A stretch of DNA of 64,000 nt, from NCBI RefSeq assembly GCF_018139145.2, contig NC_059471.1, forward strand, positions 88,186,520 to 88,250,519, in the 5' to 3' direction. Shown here piece by piece: positions 34,538 through 44,334 of the stretch (the first letter of the stretch is position 1; the number at the start of each line of letters is the position of its first letter). Position numbers and translations under genes: made by a program. The stretch is from Gymnogyps californianus. Taxonomy: Eukaryota; Chordata; Aves; Accipitriformes; Cathartidae. Under the pieces are notes generated by a model. That model saw only the letters and a program-made list of their open reading frames with translations. It made no database searches and had not been told where the DNA came from.

Positions 34538-37500
34538 GTGACTTCATGTGTCATCATTTTCTGACCAGTTACTTGGATCTTGGTGCTTGTTATTTTTAAC
34601 ATCTTTTAAGATATTTATCCTTGTACTTAATCTGGGTCACATAACACTCCATTTCAAATGCAAACAAGTGCCTTGCTTTTACTGAATAATGTTAATTTTT
34701 AGGTAGCAGTGAAAAATTACCTTGAAGCTTAAGACACAAAGATACTTGAAAGCATTAGTCTGTATTCTCTGTCCGGATTAACCGTTACATATGGAAAATG
34801 CAGGTTCCATAGGCTGTGCCACACACTTGCCATCACAGTTCTGTTGGAGGGGGCCACTCCATCAGGACTTGGGGTGAAGGGGTGATTCAGGCTGCCTAAC
34901 TTTTGAAGCCTCGTAGGAGGCTCTGCTGCCTCGGTGCGGACTGGGCGTAGGCTCTGCCAGAGGGTTCACAGCACCTGAATTCCGCTTGGAAGTGCGCTCT
35001 GTCACCTCCTCCTTCTCCTCGGCACTGGGAGAGAAGCCTACAGTCCTAATTTAGACACGTAAGAACACCAAGAAAATAATGTGGATCCTCTCTTTGTGAG
35101 TTTTTTCAGGTCCCCAAAAATATTATAGTAATTTAAAACAGTTAATATTGGGTTTAGAATATGAAGAATAGCACCCTATTAGTCCTGGAAAATGTTATAA
35201 AAAAGAATTCTTACGTAAAAGGTAAAGCACCTGAAGAACACGGTAGCAAATAGTTCATCAGGAAGGGCATTGTGGAAAGATACCCACCCTCTTATAACCT
35301 TAAATTTTCTTTGTGATGATAATTTTTGTTGTTCCCTCTTAAAGAAAATTCCTACTTTTCTTTATTGCAGTCTCTTTACAGACCTGATAGAACCAGCTAT
35401 AGCAGGAACAAGTATTTTCCAGAATAACGGGGATGTTTAACCATCGCACTGCAGAATTGGGCGATGCTTCTCAATGAGCTGTTCGTAAAATCAGCAGACA
35501 GTCCTTCTCATTTGTTGGCACGTTGGATTATTGTCAGGACCAATCTGAGGTGAAATACGAAGACGGCAGGTTTGTGCCTTTCCTTTTTAAAGCTTTATTG
35601 TATTTTTCTGCCGTATTTCACAGGCAGCAGCTGATGCTTGCAAGTTAATGGGATATCAGAAATACCACGAACAAATGGTACAAGATGAGCTTCAGGACTC
35701 AAACCACAGGGTAACAGATGATAACGATATTTTATTACAAATTTGGTTATGAAGATTCCCTGTTTAGCAAGGAAGAGTTATATCTAAAATGTACGTAAGT
35801 GACTGATGGGTGAAGAACACTAATGGGCCTCTTCCTCCATTGCACTATGCTTTGCGCAGTCAGTTACATCTGTGGAAAATAAGCAGTCAGGGTGCGGCAA
35901 ATGTTTGTGGAAAACCGATTTTGCAGTATTTTATGGCAGTTTCGTGAGAGCGTGGAGAGTGACCGGGTAGTTTGCAAAGCAGTCGCATTTCTTGATGCAT
36001 TTTATTCATCCTCAAGGAGTTAGAGAAAGAAAATTTTCAAAGCTCAAAATGACAGGAGAGCCCACAAGAGGAGTGATGGCATTGAGGTGAATAACGGTGC
36101 CTGCTCTGGTTAGTTCTCAACCAAAGCCAAGTCCCAGGCCATGGGTGGGACCGGCTGTTTCCCAATTTTACAGAGGACGGGCATAAGAATATTTCAAGTG
36201 CATTCTCTTTTTAAGTTTGGTACATGAACAGTAAAGAAAATTCCCATTGTTTCTGGACAGACAATGGTGCATATGTTACAAATACATATTTTTGTAAGCA
36301 ATTTATATTCAGTGACTACACAGCAATTATTGATACAACTATGTAACACAGACATATCTGAAGAGTAGATATTTGTTTTATAAAATTTTTTAAACCAAAC
36401 AATTTTATCTGCTCCAGCATCTTCAGTGCATTTTTTTCTTTAATGTGGAAGTTAATCTTTAAAGTGATTGATATGACTGATTAAAAAGAATGGGAAAACC
36501 TTTCTAGAGAAGAACAATACAAATATATTAGCTTTCATGTAGGTGTATTGTTCTCTTACAGTCTACCAGGAATCTGGATGAAAGCCCTGCGTACTTTAGT
36601 GGTAGGAATAACTGCTGGAGAAGGTTGTCTCTGCAAAATTTCCCTGGGACAACAATAATATATGCCATAATGGATTACGCACAGTCCAAAACATTGTCAG
36701 ACGGTCTTAAAAAGGAGCTGAAGTTTCTGCTGCTGAGGCCACAGAATAAAGAGCTTTGGCATGATCGACTCTTGGCTGTTTCTAATGTAAGAACCTATAC
36801 CAAGTTTCAGTTTTATTTTGCGTGCCAGTATTTTTCCCTTTCCTTGGTAATTGGCTTTTGTCAATACTTGTGAAAGAAATATTTCCTTTAGAAAGCTGCA
36901 GCTCAGAGAAGCTTGAAAATGTTGCCACAGTTCATAAACTATGTCAGCCCAGGCAGAAATACAATTTAAGAAACTTGATCTCTAATCCTTTGCCTTAGCC
37001 ATTACAGTCTGAGCTTTCATAATGTTCTATTAGATTGCTTATTTACAGCAATCTAATTACAGCAATTTTATTTATTTTTTTGTCAGGAAAATAAGAACAG
37101 TCCTTTACTAGCAATATAGTGACAGTTATTTGCCACACATTTATAGGTACAGTAGAAAAAAAATGGATTTGTTGCACATTCCTGTTAAAATATGAGTTTG
37201 TAACATCTGCCCATTAAATATCAGTGCAGTTACCTACTCACACTGATCATTGGAAAACATTCTAATTCTGAAAGGCTGACTTATGTTGATGCTCTCCTTC
37301 ATGATAGATCTTGTGTATATTTAAAAAAAAACCCTCACATTTTTCCATGCACCTTTTATTCACTAAAATGAACGAATTTTTTAATACCATGACTTGCCAC
37401 TACAGTTTTGCCAGCCTGTTTAGAATTTATTTTTAAGGTCTTTATAAAATAAACTGCTTTTCTGCCTCTTACAGCTTTTTTGTGTTGTTTTAAGTTAAAA

Positions 37501-40500
37501 GAATGCTGTTTGGCAGATCTCTCCAAGTTCTTTTGAAAATATGTAGTTAACAGAAAATACACAACCACAAGGGCTCCAATAAACTCAACTTTCAGTTGTT
37601 AAGCAGCTTCACCTAACGCCATGAGCCTGGCTTTCTAAATGCTCCGCACAAAGCACAGTCAGAGGTGACATGTTAGGTATACAGCTTTCCTAGGTCGGTC
37701 TCCAAAGCACACGATCAATTTCTCACGTTCCCATCACTTTTAGCACATATTTGTTAAACAGCTATTTGAACTGGCTTTTATAGGGGTGCATGATGATGGA
37801 CCTTTCCCAGTGTCTTTATGAAGGGAGTGTAGTTTGCATAGTCATAAGAATACTCTTTCATTCTTTCTACTTTATTTGCTTCCTAACTTGGAAAAAAACA
37901 AAAAAAGGGGGTTGAAGAGAGCTTTGTATTTAATGATACTGTTTTATTTGGAGTGAAACTTACCTTGTGCTTTTACTTTTCATGCTTAAGGTGAGTCGTT
38001 TTTCAACGTTTGTCAGAGGTGCTATTTTGGCAGCTACGAGGTCTGCAGTCATACGTTCAGAAAGTAAATTGAATGTTAAGGACAGATGCCATTGCAGAGC
38101 TCTTTGTGCTTTCCCACTGACCTACCTTTAATTGCAGCAAAGGCGTTACTGCATTCACATCTGGGGTAAACCAGTACTTGAATTTCAGCGTGTGCTGTCT
38201 CATCAGCTTTGTCATGTTCTGACAGTATCCAAAATATACTCAGTGCTTTCCAAATAAAGATCCTATATTCTAAGACAGGGGACAAGTAGAAAGAGAAACA
38301 TGTCATGCAAAAAACCCAGTGTAATCTGGGTATTACATATTCTGCATATTCACTTGTGATATTGCCATGGTTAAACACCCAAATGTTCCTTCCTTAATTC
38401 AAATCCTTGACTTCTCACTGCAGCCATCAGTAGCTCTAGTTCCACATTTTTCAGTTACTCCCTTCCAGCACCTACAAATAATTCTTCTGTTAACAAGTTG
38501 TCGATACTACCAACAGAGATGTCAGCTAATGTGTGGTGCAGCAATCATCTTCTAAAGCACAGATATATGCTACGAGTAGCAGTGAGAACACTAACACCTT
38601 TTTCATGCTCTTAAGCACCCATCACAACAAAGTCCAACTCCTCTCAAAATTCAAATGCATCTCGGATTTCAGTCGAGCTGGATACATTTTGGAAACTAAC
38701 TGAGGCTAAAAGGTGAAAGGTCTTGTGCATCTGTTGCCAAGCTCTTTAGGTATTTAGCGTGTCAAATCTTTTTACCTTAAAAATCATTTTCACAGTAATC
38801 CTTAATTTCTTAGCAAGACAATGTGAATATCTTTACCTCATTTGCCTATAAATACATTGACATCAGTATCTTCATAAATATATATATTAAATGTAGTACC
38901 TTATTTACCTGAATGACAGTTTCTAGGTCTACCAAATAATTTCCAATTAAAGCTATGCATTCCTTCTTTTACTGTGCTGCCTCTTTAATCATTAAAAGTG
39001 ACATGCTGAGCTTACTTTGTTACTTATAACTGACTTTTAGGATGGTCATTTTTGAAGGGTTTTAATTTCTATTTTACTTTCTACCAGGGCACATGATGTA
39101 GCTCTCCCATGAATGAGGAGTAGAATGTATTATATGTTTTCTATATATACATGTACTATTACATGATTATTACAGTCTATTACTGAAAGTGTTCTAGTGT
39201 CTTCATTTTTTGCTCTCAGGAAATTGCATTTTAATGTTTCTAACAGTATCCACACACACTTGTAAGAGAGGAGTTACAGTGAGGTCCATGGGACTTACCA
39301 CTCACACACACACACAGACCAGCTGGAGAATGCAGCATGTACCTGCTGTGCGACATCTTGCATGATACAAGTTATTGAGAAACAGGCAAAGATTTGTGTA
39401 CTTGAGCAGTGAAGCCTATGCTTATATTGTTAGTTAACTCTTGGCTTAAGCTCTGACTTGCTTTCCCATTAAGCTCCTCAGCTGGGGCTTGAAGCCTTAC
39501 AGGATCCTAGGGACCAGAAGAGCAGCAGACCGTTCTGCAGGCATTTGTTGCGCAGCTTGAACAAGAAGGGAGACAGAGCTGAGCAGCACATGAAGAATCA
39601 TCCACATTTCTTCTTCACTGATGCTGCCACCATCATTTGATGTAACAGGAGAAGAGCGTAAGGGAAAACCTTTATTATTCTGTTTCTAGAAGACAGAATC
39701 TGGTGTCATGGCTTTATTTGTTCAGTCTAGAGTAACACCCTTTTTGAGAGGAAAAGCCTGTATCTGGCTTTTAAATATTCATTTCCATACAATTCATCAG
39801 TCACCTCTTCATTTTACTCTTACTGGCCCACTACAGTGTCCACGCAGCCAACATGTTGCTCTTCTCAAGCTCAACAGAAGCTAGCAAAAATGAAGAGGGC
39901 ATATTTGATTGAGAGTAAGAGGTATGAGGCAAAACTGGAAGCAAGATGCCCTTTTCAGGACATAATCCTGTGTTTCTGTGGAGAGTACTCATGAGCCAGG
40001 AAGTCCTACTACAGTTCCTTGCTCTTTGGTACCATGGCATTTGTTCAGGCTGGTTTTGCACCTTTCCATTCCTTTGCCTCACGTTCATCAAAAAACATCA
40101 TGTCTGGTACCTTCAACTACTGCTTCCATTCTGGGAGCATTTTCCACAAAGGAGTAACACCCGACCTTACACATGCTTAATCCTGAAGTGCATTTAGGAA
40201 ACCCTAGGACGTGTTTCAGGGGTCTTTCACAAACACTAATGAAAACTGTCATTTAGTTTCCCCCAGTGATTTGACACTACCTCTTCAGTCTCGTAAATTA
40301 GTACAATATGGTGATGGCACAGGCAAGAAACAATGCTTTAGCTTGCTTTGGCAGTTTTATAGATGAGAAGAATGTCACATTTCTCACGTGTGATTGAATA
40401 GGTTCTTAGTCCTGTATGTGTGTAACAATGCATGGTATTATACAGGTACAGAAACTGGATGTTACAAATAGGAGCGACTTCACTGAACATGAAGGGATGG

Positions 40501-40641
40501 CAATTTCAAGAATTGAAAAGCCTGAGGGATCAATCTATTGCTACAGAGGAATGGGAATATGAAGCAGGTAAATTGTATGCCTGGCCCCAGGCATTATCTC
40601 TGGAGGATACTGGACGATTTCCATCCACAGCAGATGCATAA
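34426..40641 (+). CDS. CXorf58: CXorf58 orthologue, plus strand, 5' end not found
   Basis: An uncharacterised, testis-enriched protein in mammals; no biochemical role is established. Exons 34426-34537, 35624-35710, (35768-35794 candidate), 36562-36786, 39731-39914 and 40547-40641 join with GT/AG sites in a single frame ending at TAA, about 242 codons. Homology to the human protein, from memory, is clear block by block: EFPRFVVFKIF (human ETFPPFIVFKIF), DACKLMG (identical), YFSGRNNCWRRL (human AFSGGRNNSWRKL), KKELKFLLLRP (human RNEMKFLLQRP) and QAQQKLAKMKRAY (human QAQKKVAKMRKAY). The last exon reads EWEYEAGKLYAWPQALSLED and has no assignment of its own, but its phase fits. It lies head-to-head with APOO and tail-to-tail with KLHL15, the human arrangement. 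About 110 N-terminal residues are unaccounted for, so an alternative start or partial decay cannot be excluded. Confidence 0.82.
34538..35623 (+). other. CXorf58 intron
   Basis: About 1.1 kb. A GC-richer patch at about 34790-35050 stands out from the AT-rich surroundings. It looks like an old inserted repeat, but I cannot name the family. Confidence 0.6.
35624..35710 (+). CDS. CXorf58: CXorf58 exon (DACKLMG block)
   Basis: 87 nt, 29 codons, phase 0 at both ends; acceptor TATTTCACAG, donor GTAACA. Encodes AAADACKLMGYQKYHEQMVQ then DELQDSNHR; DACKLMG is identical to human. Confidence 0.85.
35768..35794 (+). CDS. CXorf58: Candidate 27-nt micro-exon of CXorf58
   Basis: Flanked by CCCTGTTTAG and GTAAGTG, both good splice sites, with exactly nine codons (QGRVISKMY) in phase 0, so it can be included or skipped without a frameshift. 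The human protein has about 15 extra residues at this point (starting KVTD), for which no other exon is visible. Inference only. Confidence 0.35.
35795..36561 (+). other. CXorf58 intron
   Basis: AT-rich, no repeat or coding segment recognised. If the candidate micro-exon is not real, this intron starts at 35711. Confidence 0.55.
36562..36786 (+). CDS. CXorf58: CXorf58 exon (FSGRNN / KFLLLRP block)
   Basis: 225 nt, 75 codons, phase 0 at both ends; acceptor TTCTCTTACAG, donor GTAAGA. Encodes DESPAYFSGRNNCWRRLSLQ, then NFPGTTIIYAIMDYAQS, then KKELKFLLLRPQNKELWHDR. It aligns throughout with the human protein and is the best single piece of evidence for the gene. Confidence 0.9.
36787..39730 (+). 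other. CXorf58 intron (largest)
   Basis: About 2.9 kb. Contains a short CA repeat at about 39302-39316 and a splice-acceptor-flanked open segment starting at 39503 that ends in a stop with no usable donor; I do not call it an exon. Nothing else recognised. Confidence 0.6.
39731..39914 (+). CDS. CXorf58: CXorf58 exon (QAQQKLAKMKRAY block)
   Basis: 184 nt; phase 0 in, phase 1 out; acceptor TTCAGTCTAG, donor GTAAGA. Encodes FPYNSSVTSSFYSYWPTTVS, then a Cys/Ser stretch, then QAQQKLAKMKRAYLIE. The second block closely matches human QAQKKVAKMRKAY. The 5' boundary could lie further downstream; the 3' boundary is secure. Confidence 0.72.
39915..40546 (+). other. CXorf58 last intron
   Basis: 0.6 kb of ordinary intronic sequence with no repeat recognised. 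Confidence 0.6.
40547..40641 (+). CDS. CXorf58: CXorf58 terminal coding exon
   Basis: 95 nt; acceptor CTATTGCTACAG; its two leading bases complete the codon left by the previous exon (Lys), then EWEYEAGKLYAWPQALSLED and ten more residues to TAA. The exact phase match supports it. An AATAAA lies about 170 bp downstream. An earlier acceptor at 40443 would put a stop in the frame and is rejected. Confidence 0.7.
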
Positions 40642-40806
40642 ATCTTCAAAAGTTAAGGCACTGGAAAATTGCTAACCCTTCTAGTCACTTTAATGCATTC
40701 TGCCCTCTTTTGAACCAGGCTGCAAATCTGAAAGCATGGCTTCCTACACCGGTTTAACAAGTTTAGCAAAACATACATTCTTGTAATTAGTTTTTACCAT
40801 GGGAAA

Positions 40807-40812
40807 AATAAA
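40807..40812 (+). promoter_or_regulatory. Putative CXorf58 poly(A) signal (AATAAA)
   Basis: First canonical hexamer after the proposed stop codon at 40641, giving a 3' UTR of about 0.2 kb. Confidence 0.5.
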
Positions 40813-41280
40813 AATCTCTGCACCGCAAAGCTAGGACAAAACTAAAACTGAGCAACTGTGATCATTTTGTAAGGTTCATAACTTCTGCAAAGTACAGCTG
40901 GTTGATTATTTGGGTGTTAACAATTTTGTACTGAGATTTCTTTGGCTGGAGTATTGAGTTTATTTAACTTATGTAGAGGTCAGCCTCACACCCCTTGTTT
41001 TCAGAGAACAGTACTGAGCCAAAATCCAGCTCTTTCAGAAATCGGCTAAAACACTTCCAATAAGGTTGTTTAATTGGATCAGCTCCCAACTTTAAGACCA
41101 TGAAAAGTCATTAAATTAAAAGCTATAATTCAGTTAATTATCATCACCTAGTTTTTTTCTGACTACATAATTCTTTTCAGTGTTTTTGATAATCTGTCAG
41201 GAGAAACAGTGAAGGAAAAACTATTATTTGACAGTAAGTCTTCCTGATTGCAATAAATGAACTGAGAATCAGGAGGAGAA

Positions 41281-41296
41281 TATATATATATATATA
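41281..41296. repeat. (TA)8 microsatellite
   Basis: Sixteen bases of alternating TA. Confidence 0.9.
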
Positions 41297-42849
41297 AAGG
41301 TTTTGTACTCTGAAATGTCGTCTTCTGAAACTTGAATTTTTGATGTTTTAGGTTTCGTTATAAGAAGTTAAAATAAGTTCTTGGTATCAAGTTGCCACCT
41401 GTGTTAGATAAAAAAAATCCTTGCAGAACTAGCTGTAAGAGCCAGAGGAAGAAGTGAAAGCACGTGTGACACGAGGCAAATCCCATGGAACATCCTCAGC
41501 TGACCAAGGATACCCAAGTGACTAGGAGTCCATCCTGGAAATAAATTAGCCAAGAGGGCTTTCTGAGAAGTGTAAGATGACAGCAGAGCAATTTCTGGCT
41601 TTCCAGGAGTGAAAATGAAGGCCATCACTACACCAACAGAGGGGAAAGCGTGTAGGCCATGCCTTGCATTGACACCAGCGTCACCACCACAAGCACAATC
41701 CCATGCATTTTGTATGACGTCGGCAATCTGGGAAGGTAAACACAAGAGGAATACACTGACCACCTTGGGATTTCTCCCGAGACTATGGAAGTTAAACAAG
41801 GGGGAAATACTTGGTTTCTGTTAGCATTATGCAATTCTTTTGACAAAGAAGGGATGGTAAAGTCAGAAAGTCTCATCAGTAGTACTCAAATACATATAAA
41901 CAGACCCCTAACATGCACAATTCACCACAGGAGATGAAGATTCTCACATAGAAAAAGAATTATATGGTTGGTATAACTCAAACTTGTGAGATGAGCCACA
42001 TGACAAAAAAAACAGCAAACCAACCAATGATTAGACATACTGAAATTGGTGTGGGAAAGGAGGCTGCCAGTTTAGGCCAAAGACATATCCGTCTGGTAAA
42101 ATTAAATAGTGCAATAAAAGGGTAACCATTAAAGCCATCTATCTCATTAGAAAACAAGTATTTTTTTTAGCACCACTTACTGAGCAACATTTATCCATAA
42201 TACAGGAGAACTGCTACCAAGAGTGACATCACCAGGAGACACATTTGACAGACATCACATACATGGCAAAAAGTATTTTTTTAGTTCCTCAAGTACTACA
42301 TAGCATCAACCTAGAAGGCTTGGCACTCAGCATGTGATGCTTAATGCTGGCATTCATTCCAATGGAGAGATGTCTGAAGAGTCACTGGGTACTTAAACAG
42401 AGATCATGATGAGGTTTATTTTTATCTGTAAACACGGCCTAAAGCACCTGTCAATGCAACTAAAGCATCGAATGTAAAAGTGGAAAGTGTTAATGAAAAC
42501 AAGAAATTAAAGCTGTCTTTACACATATTCCCTACCCTCTCCCTTGAAAGAACGAAAATTTTGCACATGCCAAGAAAGTTGCCTTGGACAAGGCGGCACT
42601 CTGATTAAAAGATGACACTGAAACATCAGTAAGACTTGATAGGCTAAAGGCTGGGTGGGGGATCACATGTCCATGAGTATGTTATGAATTCAAAAGGTAC
42701 AGAACTAACACAGAATCTGTGCAACACCCAAGGCAACAGTCTTCCTTTCCATATTACGAAGCTGATGGAATCAGAGGAAGAAAAAAAAAAAAACCACAAA
42801 ACCAAAACCCCCCAAACCCAATCTGTAACAAAGGGGGAACATCTGTTGA

Positions 42850-43290
42850 AATTAAGAATTTCAAGTCAACAAGGATGGATAACTTATATCAAAGAATCTG
42901 GAAGGAATTAACTGAAAAAACTCTTTGCCAAACTAACATTAATTTCATATCACACAAAACAAGTGAACACAGATGACTGAACTACTGCCAAAAAATAAGG
43001 CCATATATTCCAAAAAAGTGAAGAATTTGGTGTGAGCAACTATGAACCAGTTAATATGTGAGAACTCTCCTTAGTGAAATAATGGAACCATTATTGGAGA
43101 TTCCTAATCAACTCCAGAGGTGCTAACAAGTAAGTCAAGTCAGCCAGTGTAGCATCATGGAAGAAAGGTATTGCCAAAAATACAACCTGGCTCACAGAGA
43201 ATGGAAATTAAAAAGGTGAACAAAAATAATGGTAAATAACATTTACAGTGTGAAAAGATTGCTGTCATCTTGTCTTCCACTGTATCAGTC
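42850..43290 (+). repeat. Ancient CR1-type LINE reverse-transcriptase fragment
   Basis: Broken plus-strand frames keep the order of landmarks in a CR1 RT: a segment like 'PDGI..RVLKELA' (here MDNLYQRIWKELTE near 42870-42915), then 'GNYRPVSL' (here SNYEPVN near 43036-43055), a 'MEP/MEQ' block near 43083, then the 'QHGF.KG.SC.TNL' block (near 43147-43193). Stops and frameshifts throughout; long dead. Boundaries are approximate. Confidence 0.5.
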
Positions 43291-44328
43291 TAATACATTT
43301 GGTCTCCTTTTGAACCAAAAAATGGGGACACATCACAATTAAGAGAGGCCCTTCCTCCCATGACACATCCCACTGGGACCAGCACAAATTCATCCACAGC
43401 ATTCTCCCATTAAACAGTACTACTTAGTGTAGGATGAAGTCAAATTACCAAAGCGGGGGGGGAAGTTACTTCATGCAAATAAAGTTTTAAGTCATTCGAA
43501 GTATTAAAATTAAAATGCTATTTTAGAACTCAATATTAAAAAAAAAAAAAAAAACCACAGTTATTTTCAAACATTCTTGATAATAGATTTTTAAACCAGG
43601 GGCTTTGATCTGACAGCAAGAGAGTTGCTGAAAAATAGTGGCAGAGAAAAGGAAAAAAGTGTGGCAAGGGACTGACAAGGAAGGCTTTCATCAGACTGCT
43701 TGAGAAAATAAGATCATAACCTCCTGTTTTACCTGCCCCGCCCCCCCCTTCTTGGTATCGAATGTTGTTCGAATCTGACACTTTAATCCTGAAATGAAGT
43801 TTCCCCTTCCTGTTATGGGAAATGTTAAGCAGTATGACTTGGACTTCTGGCACTTTGAGGTCCGAGTGTGTGATGAACGCATGTTGCCTCAGAGCCCTCA
43901 GTTCCACGTACTTGACAGCGGGGAACAGTCTCTTCTCCTGGCTGCTGACTAACACCAAAGGCTGGCTTCGGTTTTCAGTCTTACAGTTTAAATTTATGCC
44001 TTGACACTGAGTTACAAATGTAATGATGACGTTAATTCCAACCATTATTTCAAGCTTGAAATGCAGAGTAGACACATGAATGCACTATAGCAATTAAAAT
44101 TGGGAAGACTGTAAAATACAGCTAAAGATACGAGCTTGCTGCTATATAAGGACATCCCACTCTTCTTGTTGGGCTAACTTTAACACAATGTTATGAATTA
44201 TGGCAACACAACATTTTTGAAGAGTTGCTTAACCAAGTAAACTCTGAAGTCCTGTAGAAAGTAATCCAGGTCCACTACACTTTCAGTATTACAAAGTTTA
44301 CACAAGAGTGTTTAAAGATTAAAAATAT

Positions 44329-44334
44329 TTTATT
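44329..44334 (-). promoter_or_regulatory. Putative distal KLHL15 poly(A) signal (AATAAA)
   Basis: TTTATT on plus. Taken as the most distal plausible site because the sequence above it is uniformly AT-rich, repeat-poor and 3'-UTR-like. Nearer hexamers at about 45296 and 45808 could end shorter isoforms. Confidence 0.35.

Larger units (their letters stand above)
40813..44328. other. Intergenic region between converging CXorf58 and KLHL15
   Basis: About 3.5 kb between two putative poly(A) signals. Holds a (TA)8 run (41281-41296), a degraded LINE reverse-transcriptase segment (about 42850-43290) and two unexplained minus-strand open frames (41404-41799 and 43536-44075) discussed as findings. Confidence 0.6.

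Noticed and set aside
35711..35752. Read-through after the DACKLMG exon giving V-T-D-D-N-D, similar to human KVTD
   Set aside because: It runs into a stop after 13 codons and the match ends after the aspartates; the GTAACA is better taken as the donor.
39503..39637. Acceptor-flanked open segment in the large CXorf58 intron
   Set aside because: Ends in a stop with no GT donor before it and has no similarity to the human protein.
40432..40546. N-terminal extension of the last CXorf58 open frame
   Set aside because: Using the acceptor at 40443 puts a stop in frame given the phase of the previous exon; the acceptor at 40546 fits exactly.
41713..41720. TGACGTCG as a third CRE
   Set aside because: One mismatch from the full palindrome and not near any promoter.
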